A stretch of 64,000 bases of DNA. It comes from Lepidodermella squamata. Its lineage: Eukaryota > Gastrotricha. Below are positions 44,921 through 54,374 of the stretch, piece by piece. The notes beneath the pieces are model-generated. The model worked only from the letters and a program-made list of their open reading frames with translations. It was not told the DNA's origin and ran no database searches. A program made the translations under genes and the position numbers. The DNA is taken from contig JBLDXI010000024.1 of assembly GCA_047495785.1 (NCBI GenBank), forward strand, positions 5,084,001 through 5,148,000, written 5' to 3'. The stretch's first letter is position 1. Every line of letters starts with the position of its first letter.

Positions 44921-44999
44921 TGAGGCGCTATCAATTGCCTAAGCCGACAATTATGAAGCAGTTGACTGCTGGCGAATGTTGACTGCCATCAAAAATACT

Positions 45000-45072
45000 C
45001 GAGGCTGCCAGGAGTCGAACCTGGAATCTTCTGATCCGTAGTCAGACGCGTTGTCCATTGCGCCACAACCCC
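45000..45072 (-). tRNA. tRNA-Arg(ACG)
   Basis: As 42058-42130. Confidence 0.95.
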
Positions 45073-45143
45073 ATTCGGTGGAAAGAAGGCTTGCAAGCGC
45101 TAATTAGCAGGCAGGAATGGGACTGAAGTGAAAAATGTCAGTG

Positions 45144-45215
45144 GTGTCAGTGGTGTAACGGTCAGCATGGTTGCCTTCCAAGCAGCCGATCCGGGTTCGA
45201 CTCCCGGCTGACGCA
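45144..45215 (+). tRNA. tRNA-Gly(TCC), U2 variant
   Basis: As 42202-42273. Confidence 0.9.
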
Positions 45216-45294
45216 CACGTTTTTAGCTCACACGTTTGAAAGCAATTGCTAGTGACGAGATTAAAGCTGTCCTTCCCAAAACCAGCGTTCGAGA

Positions 45295-45366
45295 GGTCCC
45301 ATGGTGTAGCGGTTAGCACTCTGGACTCTGAATCCAGCGACTCGAGTTCGATTCTCGATGGGACCT
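45295..45366 (+). tRNA. tRNA-Gln(CTG)
   Basis: As 677-748. Confidence 0.95.
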
Positions 45367-45470
45367 TGATACGTTTTTTCAAACAAACTTTCAGCTCACT
45401 CACTCTCAGCTGATGGAAACTTGCGATCGCAATATTTGTTACCATTCAAACCTTTTCTTTCACTAGCCTA

Positions 45471-45542
45471 GGGGGCATAGCTCAGTGGTAGAGCGTCTCA
45501 TTCGCATTGTGAAGGTCTCGGGTTCAATCCCCGATGCCTCCA
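45471..45542 (+). tRNA. tRNA-Ala(CGC)
   Basis: As 1749-1820. Confidence 0.95.
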
Positions 45543-45629
45543 GTTGGCAATTTTTTCGCGTAACCTCTCGAAGATTAGTTGCTATATCGGTGAAAGTGAC
45601 CAGAAATTACGCTAAAAATGTGAAAATAG

Positions 45630-45713
45630 TGTCAGAAGTGGGGTTCGAACCCACGCCCTCTTTCGAGGACCAGATCTTGAGTCTGGCGCCTTAGACCGCT
45701 CGGCCATCCTGAC
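45630..45713 (-). tRNA. tRNA-Leu(CAA)
   Basis: As 1908-1991. Confidence 0.95.
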
Positions 45714-45805
45714 CAGATGTAGCTACTCTGGGAAATTGTTGTAATCCATCCGAAAATATGAGAAATTTGGCCGTTTAAAGGGCGAGCGCATTGCATTGCC
45801 GCATA

Positions 45806-45878
45806 GGCGCTGTGGCGAAATGGCTATCGCGTCGGACTTCGGATCCGAAGATTGTGGGTTCGAGTCCCATCAGCGTCG
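45806..45878 (+). tRNA. tRNA-Arg(TCG), intact
   Basis: First whole Arg(TCG) in the window: 73 nt, reads CGA/CGG. Acceptor GGCGCTG with CAGCGTC (one G-U), D-stem GCGA/TCGC, loop CTTCGGA between TCGGA and TCCGA, T-arm GTGGG/CCCAT, G73. The spacer just upstream lacks the 8 bp CTATCGAT present in all other unit types, so this form arose from the full-length form at 62149-62221 by a separate deletion. Confidence 0.95.
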
Positions 45879-45968
45879 GCTCTATTTTTGCTGGCCTTTT
45901 CTTTCGGCTGAGCTGTTATCATAGCAACAGAATTATCACTTGTCAAGCTGTCAAGAATAATCACAAGG

Positions 45969-46041
45969 GCCTTCCTAGCTCAGTCGGTAGAGCATGTGAC
46001 TTTTAATCACAGGGTCGGGGGTTCGAGTCCCCCGGAGGGCG
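45969..46041 (+). tRNA. tRNA-Lys(TTT)
   Basis: As 2247-2319. Confidence 0.95.
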
Positions 46042-46108
46042 CAATATTTTTACCCAGGGTAACATGTTTATGGCATCGACCGGCTGCTAAGAAGACGAAG
46101 ATCTCGAA

Positions 46109-46181
46109 GGGGGATTAGCTCAAATGGTAGAGCGCTCGCTTAGCATGCGAGAGGTAACGGGATCGACGCCCGTATCCTCCA
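46109..46181 (+). tRNA. tRNA-Ala(AGC)
   Basis: As 2387-2459. Confidence 0.95.
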
Positions 46182-46254
46182 TATACTTTTTTCGGCAAGA
46201 TAAAAAAGGCTGAAATGAGGAGACTGCGCTTGCGAAAATAAAGCAGTCAACCGC

Positions 46255-46326
46255 GGCTCAGTAGCTTAGTGGTAGAGCGTCTGCCTAGTAAGCAGAAGAT
46301 CGAGGGTTCGATCCCCCCCTGAGCCT
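46255..46326 (+). tRNA. tRNA-Thr(AGT), paired allele
   Basis: GCAGA stem, as 15238-15309. Confidence 0.93.
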
Positions 46327-46416
46327 GGTCTTGACACTTTTTGCAGCATTCGGAGGTCTTCCGTCCCTTTTATATAGCCATTTCATTCAGGATCAAAATT
46401 GGAAAGGCTAAAAGTG

Positions 46417-46488
46417 TTCCCTGACCGGGAATCGAACCCGGGCCGCCGCGGTGAAAGCGCGGAATCCTAACCACTAGACCATCAGGGA
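46417..46488 (-). tRNA. tRNA-Glu(TTC)
   Basis: As 2695-2766. Confidence 0.95.
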
Positions 46489-46579
46489 GGTGCAAAATCC
46501 CTGTTGTATGCGTAAACTGTGAAGAACTCAAATTATCAACGTCATCGCACCTTCAGCAACTCTGTGCAAAAAATAGAAT

Positions 46580-46651
46580 GGGCCCGTTCGGGAATTGAAC
46601 CCGAGACCTCTCGCACCCGAAGCGAGAATCATACCCCTAGACCAACGGGCC
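46580..46651 (-). tRNA. tRNA-Pro(CGG)
   Basis: As 2858-2929. Confidence 0.95.
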
Positions 46652-46731
46652 AACCTGACTTTACCCAATTGGCAACTGGCAACCAAAGACTTTATTAGAA
46701 CGTCTCCAGCGTTTATGCAAAACATGCGATA

Positions 46732-46804
46732 CGCCGAGACCCGGGATCGAACCAGGGACCTTTAGATCTTCAGTCTAACGCTCTCCCAACTGAGCTATCT
46801 CGGC
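46732..46804 (-). tRNA. tRNA-Phe(GAA), G73
   Basis: As 3010-3082. Confidence 0.94.
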
Positions 46805-46901
46805 TGTTATTTACAGCAGTGCTAAAGTCGAAGCTTAACTTGTAGCTTAGCTAGGGAGCTCAATGCAGGCTGCTATGACTTTGGCAGCAAATAAAAAACT
46901 G

Positions 46902-46918
46902 CGCTCCTGGGTGGGCTC

Positions 46919-46958
<40 letters not shown>

Positions 46959-46975
46959 AATTGCGCCACAGAAGC
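46902..46975 (-). tRNA. tRNA-Asn(GTT)
   Basis: As 6516-6589. Confidence 0.95.
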
Positions 46976-47158
46976 TGGCTAATCGCAGACTCGGCATCAC
47001 CACTCAGCAATATGTAGCTTTTAACGCGAGCGTTGCCATGATCACGTTGTTGCCGTTACAGTTTGGCTGTAGCCGAGGTTAGATCGGCCTTCGCATAGAA
47101 TATAAACAGAGCTGAACTGTCCTTCATCAATGATCCTCAGCCGCTTTAGCTCTGCCAA

Positions 47159-47244
47159 CCCGCGATAGCTCAGCTGGTAGAGCGGAGGACTGTAGATGCA
47201 ACGCAGCTATCCTTAGGTCGGTGGTTCAAGTCCGCCTCGCGGGA
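47159..47244 (+). tRNA. tRNA-Tyr(GTA) with intron
   Basis: As 3428-3513. Confidence 0.95.
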
Positions 47245-47321
47245 TTGCATGGTTTTTCACTTTCGTTGGGTAGCAGCTTTTCATTCGTTCGTCAGTAAAA
47301 ATGCGCTGATAGATGTGCAAA

Positions 47322-47393
47322 GGCCCGTTGGTCTAGGGGTATGATTCTCGCTTTGGGTGCGAGAGGTCTCGGGTTCAAATCCCGGACGGGCCC
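47322..47393 (+). tRNA. tRNA-Pro(TGG)
   Basis: As 3591-3662. Confidence 0.95.
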
Positions 47394-47477
47394 AAGCTTT
47401 TTGAGCTAATAGCTGAAGCGGCAGCATTACAAAAGGTGTTTGCCATAACCTTGAGCGCATGTAATGTTATCACAGCG

Positions 47478-47548
47478 GCATCGGTGGTTCAGTGGTAGAA
47501 TTCTCGCCTGCCACGCGGGAGGCCCGGGTTCGATTCCCGGCCGATGCA
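47478..47548 (+). tRNA. tRNA-Gly(GCC)
   Basis: As 3747-3817. Confidence 0.95.
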
Positions 47549-47644
47549 AGCGACCCTGTTTTTTCATATCAGCTTCGATGTGCATCAGGCAAATTATGAG
47601 CGCAGCAAAATCAAAAGCACTGACAATTCAAGACGCTTCAGTCA

Positions 47645-47716
47645 TCCTTGGTAGTATAGTGGTTAGTATCCCCGCCTGTCACGCGGGAGACCAGGGTTCG
47701 ATTCCCTGCCAAGGAG
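47645..47716 (+). tRNA. tRNA-Asp(GTC)
   Basis: As 3914-3985, CTTCAG flank. Confidence 0.95.
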
Positions 47717-47786
47717 TCAGCTTTTTTAGTTGCGGCGCATAGGTTTCGAGCCAATTTTTTGAGAAAATTGCTAAAAAGTTGATTGC

Positions 47787-47859
47787 CGCCCGATGTGGGG
47801 CTCGAACCCACGACCCTGGGATTAAGAGTCCCATGCTCTACCGACTGAGCTAACCGGGC
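47787..47859 (-). tRNA. tRNA-Lys(CTT)
   Basis: As 4056-4128. Confidence 0.95.
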
Positions 47860-47938
47860 TGAGGCGCTATCAATTGCCTAAGCCGACAATTATGAAGCAG
47901 TTGACTGCTGGCGAATGTTGACTGCCATCAAAAATACT

Positions 47939-48011
47939 CGAGGCTGCCAGGAGTCGAACCTGGAATCTTCTGATCCGTAGTCAGACGCGTTGTCCATTGC
48001 GCCACAACCCC
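47939..48011 (-). tRNA. tRNA-Arg(ACG)
   Basis: As 42058-42130. Confidence 0.95.
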
Positions 48012-48082
48012 ATTCGGTGGAAAGAAGGCTTGCAAGCGCTAATTAGCAGGCAGGAATGGGACTGAAGTGAAAAATGTCAGTG

Positions 48083-48154
48083 GTGTCAGTGGTGTAACGG
48101 TCAGCATGGTTGCCTTCCAAGCAGCCGATCCGGGTTCGACTCCCGGCTGACGCA
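48083..48154 (+). tRNA. tRNA-Gly(TCC), U2 variant
   Basis: As 42202-42273. Confidence 0.9.
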
Positions 48155-48233
48155 CACGTTTTTAGCTCACACGTTTGAAAGCAATTGCTAGTGACGAGAT
48201 TAAAGCTGTCCTTCCCAAAACCAGCGTTCGAGA

Positions 48234-48305
48234 GGTCCCATGGTGTAGCGGTTAGCACTCTGGACTCTGAATCCAGCGACTCGAGTTCGATTCTCGATGG
48301 GACCT
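48234..48305 (+). tRNA. tRNA-Gln(CTG)
   Basis: As 677-748. Confidence 0.95.
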
Positions 48306-48409
48306 TGATACGTTTTTTCAAACAAACTTTCAGCTCACTCACTCTCAGCTGATGGAAACTTGCGATCGCAATATTTGTTACCATTCAAACCTTTTCTTTC
48401 ACTAGCCTA

Positions 48410-48481
48410 GGGGGCATAGCTCAGTGGTAGAGCGTCTCATTCGCATTGTGAAGGTCTCGGGTTCAATCCCCGATGCCTCCA
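48410..48481 (+). tRNA. tRNA-Ala(CGC)
   Basis: As 1749-1820. Confidence 0.95.
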
Positions 48482-48568
48482 GTTGGCAATTTTTTCGCGT
48501 AACCTCTCGAAGATTAGTTGCTATATCGGTGAAAGTGACCGGAAATTACGCTAAAAATGTGAAAATAG

Positions 48569-48652
48569 TGTCAGAAGTGGGGTTCGAACCCACGCCCTCT
48601 TTCGAGGACCAGATCTTGAGTCTGGCGCCTTAGACCGCTCGGCCATCCTGAC
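48569..48652 (-). tRNA. tRNA-Leu(CAA)
   Basis: As 1908-1991. Confidence 0.95.
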
Positions 48653-48752
48653 CAGATGTAGCTACTCTGGGAAATTGTTGTAATCCATCCGAAAATATGA
48701 GAACTTTGGCCGTTTAAAGGGCGAGCGCATTGCATTGCCGCATCTATCGATA

Positions 48753-48817
48753 GGCGAAATGGCTATCGCGTCGGACTTCGGATCCGAAGATTGTGGGTTC
48801 GAGTCCCGTCAGCGTCG
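48753..48817 (+). pseudogene. tRNA-Arg(TCG), 8-nt deletion
   Basis: As 42872-42936 (G at 48808). Confidence 0.87.
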
Positions 48818-48911
48818 GCTCTATTTTTGCTGGCCTTTTCGGCTGAGCTGTTATCATAGCAACAGAATTATCACTTGTCAAGCTGTCAAGCTGTCAAGAA
48901 TAATCACAAGG

Positions 48912-48984
48912 GCCTTCCTAGCTCAGTCGGTAGAGCATGTGACTTTTAATCACAGGGTCGGGGGTTCGAGTCCCCCGGAGGGCG
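48912..48984 (+). tRNA. tRNA-Lys(TTT)
   Basis: As 2247-2319; doubled AAGCTGTC upstream. Confidence 0.95.
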
Positions 48985-49051
48985 CAATATTTTTACCCAG
49001 GGTAACATGTTTATGGCATCGACCGGCTGCTAAGAAGACGAAGATCTCGAA

Positions 49052-49124
49052 GGGGGATTAGCTCAAATGGTAGAGCGCTCGCTTAGCATGCGAGAGGTAA
49101 CGGGATCGACGCCCGTATCCTCCA
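49052..49124 (+). tRNA. tRNA-Ala(AGC)
   Basis: As 2387-2459. Confidence 0.95.
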
Positions 49125-49197
49125 TATACTTTTTTCGGCAAGATAAAAAAGGCTGAAATGAGGAGACTGCGCTTGCGAAAATAAAGCAGTCAACCGC

Positions 49198-49269
49198 GGC
49201 TCAGTAGCTTAGTGGTAGAGCGTCTGCCTAGTAAGATGAAGATCGAGGGTTCGATCCCCCCCTGAGCCT
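49198..49269 (+). tRNA. tRNA-Thr(AGT), mismatched allele
   Basis: GATGA stem, as 2533-2604; the last mismatched copy in the window. Confidence 0.7.
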
Positions 49270-49359
49270 GGTCTTGACACTTTTTGCAGCATTCGGAGGT
49301 CTTCCGTCCCTTTTATATAGCCATTTCATTCAGGATCAAAATTGGAAAGGCTAAAAGTG

Positions 49360-49431
49360 TTCCCTGACCGGGAATCGAACCCGGGCCGCCGCGGTGAAAG
49401 CGCGGAATCCTAACCACTAGACCATCAGGGA
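49360..49431 (-). tRNA. tRNA-Glu(TTC)
   Basis: As 2695-2766. Confidence 0.95.
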
Positions 49432-49522
49432 GGTGCAAAATCCCTGTTGTATGCGTAAACTGTGAAGAACTCAAATTATCAACGTCATCGCACCTTCAGC
49501 AACTCTGTGCAAAAAATAGAAT

Positions 49523-49594
49523 GGGCCCGTTCGGGAATTGAACCCGAGACCTCTCGCACCCGAAGCGAGAATCATACCCCTAGACCAACGGGCC
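49523..49594 (-). tRNA. tRNA-Pro(CGG)
   Basis: As 2858-2929. Confidence 0.95.
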
Positions 49595-49674
49595 AACCTG
49601 ACTTTACCCAATTGGCAACTGGCAACCAAAGACTTTATTAGAACGTCTCCAGCGTTTATGCAAAACATGCGATA

Positions 49675-49747
49675 CGCCGAGACCCGGGATCGAACCAGGG
49701 ACCTTTAGATCTTCAGTCTAACGCTCTCCCAACTGAGCTATCTCGGC
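49675..49747 (-). tRNA. tRNA-Phe(GAA), G73
   Basis: As 3010-3082. Confidence 0.94.
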
Positions 49748-49844
49748 TGTTATTTACAGCAGTGCTAAAGTCGAAGCTTAACTTGTAGCTTAGCTAGGGA
49801 GCTCAATGCAGGCTGCTATGACTTTGGCAGCAAATAAAAAACTG

Positions 49845-49861
49845 CGCTCCTGGGTGGGCTC

Positions 49862-49901
<40 letters not shown>

Positions 49902-49918
49902 AATTGCGCCACAGAAGC
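49845..49918 (-). tRNA. tRNA-Asn(GTT)
   Basis: As 6516-6589. Confidence 0.95.
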
Positions 49919-50101
49919 TGGCTAATCGCAGACTCGGCATCACCACTCAGCAATATGTAGCTTTTAACGCGAGCGTTGCCATGATCACGTTGTTGCCGTT
50001 ACAGTTTGGCTGTAGCCGAGGTTAGATCGGCCTTCGCATAGAATATAAACAGAGCTGAACTGTCCTTCATCAATGATCCTCAGCCGCTTTAGCTCTGCCA
50101 A

Positions 50102-50187
50102 CCCGCGATAGCTCAGCTGGTAGAGCGGAGGACTGTAGATGCAACGCAGCTATCCTTAGGTCGGTGGTTCAAGTCCGCCTCGCGGGA
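50102..50187 (+). tRNA. tRNA-Tyr(GTA) with intron
   Basis: As 3428-3513. Confidence 0.95.
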
Positions 50188-50264
50188 TTGCATGGTTTTT
50201 CACTTTCGTTGGGTAGCAGCTTTTCATTCGTTCGTCAGTAAAAATGCGCTGATAGATGTGCAAA

Positions 50265-50336
50265 GGCCCGTTGGTCTAGGGGTATGATTCTCGCTTTGGG
50301 TGCGAGAGGTCTCGGGTTCAAATCCCGGACGGGCCC
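50265..50336 (+). tRNA. tRNA-Pro(TGG)
   Basis: As 3591-3662. Confidence 0.95.
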
Positions 50337-50420
50337 AAGCTTTTTGAGCTAATAGCTGAAGCGGCAGCATTACAAAAGGTGTTTGCCATAACCTTGAGCG
50401 CATGTAATGTTATCACAGCG

Positions 50421-50491
50421 GCATCGGTGGTTCAGTGGTAGAATTCTCGCCTGCCACGCGGGAGGCCCGGGTTCGATTCCCGGCCGATGCA
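50421..50491 (+). tRNA. tRNA-Gly(GCC)
   Basis: As 3747-3817. Confidence 0.95.
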
Positions 50492-50587
50492 AGCGACCCT
50501 GTTTTTTCATATCAGCTTCGATGTGCATCAGGCAAATTATGAGCGCAGCAAAATCAAAAGCACTGACAATTCAAGACGCTTCAGTCA

Positions 50588-50659
50588 TCCTTGGTAGTAT
50601 AGTGGTTAGTATCCCCGCCTGTCACGCGGGAGACCAGGGTTCGATTCCCTGCCAAGGAG
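50588..50659 (+). tRNA. tRNA-Asp(GTC)
   Basis: As 3914-3985, CTTCAG flank. Confidence 0.95.
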
Positions 50660-50729
50660 TCAGCTTTTTTAGTTGCGGCGCATAGGTTTCGAGCCAATTT
50701 TTTGAGAAAATTGCTAAAAAGTTGATTGC

Positions 50730-50802
50730 CGCCCGATGTGGGGCTCGAACCCACGACCCTGGGATTAAGAGTCCCATGCTCTACCGACTGAGCTAACCGG
50801 GC
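50730..50802 (-). tRNA. tRNA-Lys(CTT)
   Basis: As 4056-4128. Confidence 0.95.
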
Positions 50803-50881
50803 TGAGGCGCTATCAATTGCCTAAGCCGACAATTATGAAGCAGTTGACTGCTGGCGAATGTTGACTGCCATCAAAAATACT

Positions 50882-50954
50882 CGAGGCTGCCAGGAGTCGA
50901 ACCTGGAATCTTCTGATCCGTAGTCAGACGCGTTGTCCATTGCGCCACAACCCC
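50882..50954 (-). tRNA. tRNA-Arg(ACG)
   Basis: As 4208-4280. Confidence 0.95.
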
Positions 50955-51021
50955 ATTCGGTCGAAAGAAGGCTTGCAAGCGCTAATTAGCAGGCAGGAAT
51001 GGGACTGAAGTGAAAAATGCA

Positions 51022-51105
51022 TGTCAGAAGTGGGATTCGAACCCACGCCAGTAGAAACTGACTGCGACCTGAACGCAGCGCCTTGGACCGCTCGGCCATC
51101 CTGAC
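51022..51105 (-). tRNA. tRNA-Leu(CAG)
   Basis: As 4348-4431. Confidence 0.95.
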
Positions 51106-51274
51106 GAGATGGTGGAATAGATTGCTGATATCCTGCAGACGGCATTTTGCAAAGCTAAGATATCGCAGAGCAAGTACAGCAAACAGCAAAGTCGTATAAC
51201 TGTTGCCAATATAAAACTAGCCAGCTACGCCGATCGGGGTGTATCGTTTCTTAAACTGCTGAAGAAGCACTCAA

Positions 51275-51356
51275 GTCGCTATGCCCGAGTGGTTAAGGGG
51301 TCTGACTAGAAATCAGATGCGGTCTCCGCGCGTAGGTTCAAATCCTACTGGCGACG
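51275..51356 (+). tRNA. tRNA-Ser(AGA)
   Basis: As 369-450. Confidence 0.95.
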
Positions 51357-51431
51357 ACAGTTATTTTTGCATTATAACGACTGAAACTCAGTTCTGCAGT
51401 TAGCCTCCAGAACAGTCCTCGCTTTCATCAG

Positions 51432-51503
51432 GCGTCAGTGGTGTAACGGTCAGCATGGTTGCCTTCCAAGCAGCCGATCCGGGTTCGACTCCCGGCTGAC
51501 GCA
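51432..51503 (+). tRNA. tRNA-Gly(TCC)
   Basis: As 526-597. Confidence 0.95.
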
Positions 51504-51582
51504 CACGTTTTTAGCTCACACGTTTGAAAGCAATTGCTAGTGACGAGATTAAAGCTGTCCTTCCCAAAACCAGCGTTCGAGA

Positions 51583-51654
51583 GGTCCCATGGTGTAGCGG
51601 TTAGCACTCTGGACTCTGAATCCAGCGACTCGAGTTCGATTCTCGATGGGACCT
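51583..51654 (+). tRNA. tRNA-Gln(CTG)
   Basis: As 677-748. Confidence 0.95.
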
Positions 51655-51758
51655 TGATACGTTTTTTCAAACAAACTTTCAGCTCACTCACTCTCAGCTG
51701 ATGGAAACTTGCGATCGCAATATTTGTTACCATTCAAACCTTTTCTTTCACTAGCCTA

Positions 51759-51830
51759 GGGGGCATAGCTCAGTGGTAGAGCGTCTCATTCGCATTGTGA
51801 AGGTCTCGGGTTCAATCCCCGATGCCTCCA
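51759..51830 (+). tRNA. tRNA-Ala(CGC)
   Basis: As 1749-1820. Confidence 0.95.
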
Positions 51831-51917
51831 GTTGGCAATTTTTTCGCGTAACCTCTCGAAGATTAGTTGCTATATCGGTGAAAGTGACCAGAAATTACGC
51901 TAAAAATGTGAAAATAG

Positions 51918-52001
51918 TGTCAGAAGTGGGGTTCGAACCCACGCCCTCTTTCGAGGACCAGATCTTGAGTCTGGCGCCTTAGACCGCTCGGCCATCCTGA
52001 C
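51918..52001 (-). tRNA. tRNA-Leu(CAA)
   Basis: As 1908-1991. Confidence 0.95.
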
Positions 52002-52101
52002 CAGATGTAGCTACTCTGGGAAATTGTTGTAATCCATCCGAAAATATGAGAAATTTGGCCGTTTAAAGGGCGAGCGCATTGCATTGCCGCATCTATCGAT
52101 A

Positions 52102-52166
52102 GGCGAAATGGCTATCGCGTCGGACTTCGGATCCGAAGATTGTGGGTTCGAGTCCCATCAGCGTCG
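52102..52166 (+). pseudogene. tRNA-Arg(TCG), 8-nt deletion
   Basis: Same deletion as 2092-2156. Confidence 0.85.
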
Positions 52167-52264
52167 GCTCTATTTTTGCTGGCCTTTTCTTTCGGCTGAG
52201 CTGTTATCATAGCAACAGAATTATCACTTGTCAAGCTGTCAAGCTGTCAAGAATAATCACAAGG

Positions 52265-52337
52265 GCCTTCCTAGCTCAGTCGGTAGAGCATGTGACTTTT
52301 AATCACAGGGTCGGGGGTTCGAGTCCCCCGGAGGGCG
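52265..52337 (+). tRNA. tRNA-Lys(TTT)
   Basis: As 2247-2319; doubled AAGCTGTC upstream. Confidence 0.95.
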
Positions 52338-52404
52338 CAATATTTTTACCCAGGGTAACATGTTTATGGCATCGACCGGCTGCTAAGAAGACGAAGATCT
52401 CGAA

Positions 52405-52477
52405 GGGGGATTAGCTCAAATGGTAGAGCGCTCGCTTAGCATGCGAGAGGTAACGGGATCGACGCCCGTATCCTCCA
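52405..52477 (+). tRNA. tRNA-Ala(AGC)
   Basis: As 2387-2459. Confidence 0.95.
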
Positions 52478-52550
52478 TATACTTTTTTCGGCAAGATAAA
52501 AAAGGCTGAAATGAGGAGACTGCGCTTGCGAAAATAAAGCAGTCAACCGC

Positions 52551-52622
52551 GGCTCAGTAGCTTAGTGGTAGAGCGTCTGCCTAGTAAGCAGAAGATCGAG
52601 GGTTCGATCCCCCCCTGAGCCT
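52551..52622 (+). tRNA. tRNA-Thr(AGT), paired allele
   Basis: GCAGA stem, as 15238-15309. Confidence 0.93.
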
Positions 52623-52712
52623 GGTCTTGACACTTTTTGCAGCATTCGGAGGTCTTCCGTCCCTTTTATATAGCCATTTCATTCAGGATCAAAATTGGAA
52701 AGGCTAAAAGTG

Positions 52713-52784
52713 TTCCCTGACCGGGAATCGAACCCGGGCCGCCGCGGTGAAAGCGCGGAATCCTAACCACTAGACCATCAGGGA
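52713..52784 (-). tRNA. tRNA-Glu(TTC)
   Basis: As 2695-2766. Confidence 0.95.
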
Positions 52785-52875
52785 GGTGCAAAATCCCTGT
52801 TGTATGCGTAAACTGTGAAGAACTCAAATTATCAACGTCATCGCACCTTCAGCAACTCTGTGCAAAAAATAGAAT

Positions 52876-52947
52876 GGGCCCGTTCGGGAATTGAACCCGA
52901 GACCTCTCGCACCCGAAGCGAGAATCATACCCCTAGACCAACGGGCC
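52876..52947 (-). tRNA. tRNA-Pro(CGG)
   Basis: As 2858-2929. Confidence 0.95.
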
Positions 52948-53027
52948 AACCTGACTTTACCCAATTGGCAACTGGCAACCAAAGACTTTATTAGAACGTC
53001 TCCAGCGTTTATGCAAAACATGCGATA

Positions 53028-53100
53028 CGCCGAGACCCGGGATCGAACCAGGGACCTTTAGATCTTCAGTCTAACGCTCTCCCAACTGAGCTATCTCGGC
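53028..53100 (-). tRNA. tRNA-Phe(GAA), G73
   Basis: As 3010-3082. Confidence 0.94.
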
Positions 53101-53197
53101 TGTTATTTACAGCAGTGCTAAAGTCGAAGCTTAACTTGTAGCTTAGCTAGGGAGCTCAATGCAGGCTGCTATGACTTTGGCAGCAAATAAAAAACTG

Positions 53198-53214
53198 CGC
53201 TCCTGGGTGGGCTC

Positions 53215-53254
<40 letters not shown>

Positions 53255-53271
53255 AATTGCGCCACAGAAGC
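53198..53271 (-). tRNA. tRNA-Asn(GTT)
   Basis: As 6516-6589. Confidence 0.95.
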
Positions 53272-53454
53272 TGGCTAATCGCAGACTCGGCATCACCACT
53301 CAGCAATATGTAGCTTTTAACGCGAGCGTTGCCATGATCACGTTGTTGCCGTTACAGTTTGGCTGTAGCCGAGGTTAGATCGGCCTTCGCATAGAATATA
53401 AACAGAGCTGAACTGTCCTTCATCAATGATCCTCAGCCGCTTTAGCTCTGCCAA

Positions 53455-53540
53455 CCCGCGATAGCTCAGCTGGTAGAGCGGAGGACTGTAGATGCAACGC
53501 AGCTATCCTTAGGTCGGTGGTTCAAGTCCGCCTCGCGGGA
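53455..53540 (+). tRNA. tRNA-Tyr(GTA) with intron
   Basis: As 3428-3513. Confidence 0.95.
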
Positions 53541-53617
53541 TTGCATGGTTTTTCACTTTCGTTGGGTAGCAGCTTTTCATTCGTTCGTCAGTAAAAATGC
53601 GCTGATAGATGTGCAAA

Positions 53618-53689
53618 GGCCCGTTGGTCTAGGGGTATGATTCTCGCTTTGGGTGCGAGAGGTCTCGGGTTCAAATCCCGGACGGGCCC
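53618..53689 (+). tRNA. tRNA-Pro(TGG)
   Basis: As 3591-3662. Confidence 0.95.
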
Positions 53690-53773
53690 AAGCTTTTTGA
53701 GCTAATAGCTGAAGCGGCAGCATTACAAAAGGTGTTTGCCATAACCTTGAGCGCATGTAATGTTATCACAGCG

Positions 53774-53844
53774 GCATCGGTGGTTCAGTGGTAGAATTCT
53801 CGCCTGCCACGCGGGAGGCCCGGGTTCGATTCCCGGCCGATGCA
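53774..53844 (+). tRNA. tRNA-Gly(GCC)
   Basis: As 3747-3817. Confidence 0.95.
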
Positions 53845-53940
53845 AGCGACCCTGTTTTTTCATATCAGCTTCGATGTGCATCAGGCAAATTATGAGCGCA
53901 GCAAAATCAAAAGCACTGACAATTCAAGACGCTTCAGTCA

Positions 53941-54012
53941 TCCTTGGTAGTATAGTGGTTAGTATCCCCGCCTGTCACGCGGGAGACCAGGGTTCGATTC
54001 CCTGCCAAGGAG
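53941..54012 (+). tRNA. tRNA-Asp(GTC)
   Basis: As 3914-3985, CTTCAG flank. Confidence 0.95.
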
Positions 54013-54082
54013 TCAGCTTTTTTAGTTGCGGCGCATAGGTTTCGAGCCAATTTTTTGAGAAAATTGCTAAAAAGTTGATTGC

Positions 54083-54155
54083 CGCCCGATGTGGGGCTCG
54101 AACCCACGACCCTGGGATTAAGAGTCCCATGCTCTACCGACTGAGCTAACCGGGC
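54083..54155 (-). tRNA. tRNA-Lys(CTT)
   Basis: As 4056-4128. Confidence 0.95.
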
Positions 54156-54234
54156 TGAGGCGCTATCAATTGCCTAAGCCGACAATTATGAAGCAGTTGA
54201 CTGCTGGCGAATGTTGACTGCCATCAAAAATACT

Positions 54235-54307
54235 CGAGGCTGCCAGGAGTCGAACCTGGAATCTTCTGATCCGTAGTCAGACGCGTTGTCCATTGCGCCA
54301 CAACCCC
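54235..54307 (-). tRNA. tRNA-Arg(ACG)
   Basis: As 4208-4280. Confidence 0.95.
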
Positions 54308-54374
54308 ATTCGGTCGAAAGAAGGCTTGCAAGCGCTAATTAGCAGGCAGGAATGGGACTGAAGTGAAAAATGCA

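Larger units (their letters stand above)
42196..45137. repeat. 18-gene unit, 2942 bp
   Basis: Lacks Leu(CAG) and Ser (net loss 406 bp); junction carries TCAGTGGTG twice. Arg(TCG) broken; a 4-bp loss and an 8-bp duplication follow Arg; Thr paired but one C short. Confidence 0.93.
45138..48076. repeat. 18-gene unit, 2939 bp
   Basis: Same Leu(CAG)/Ser deletion junction as 42196. Here Arg(TCG) is whole and Thr fully paired. Confidence 0.93.
48077..51021. repeat. 18-gene unit, 2945 bp
   Basis: Third and last unit with the Leu(CAG)/Ser deletion. Arg(TCG) broken with the same A-to-G as 42927 and the same 4-bp loss and 8-bp duplication; Thr mismatched. Confidence 0.93.
51022..54374. repeat. 20-gene unit, 3353 bp
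   Basis: 3345-bp form plus the 8-bp AAGCTGTC duplication. Arg(TCG) broken, Thr paired. Confidence 0.95.
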
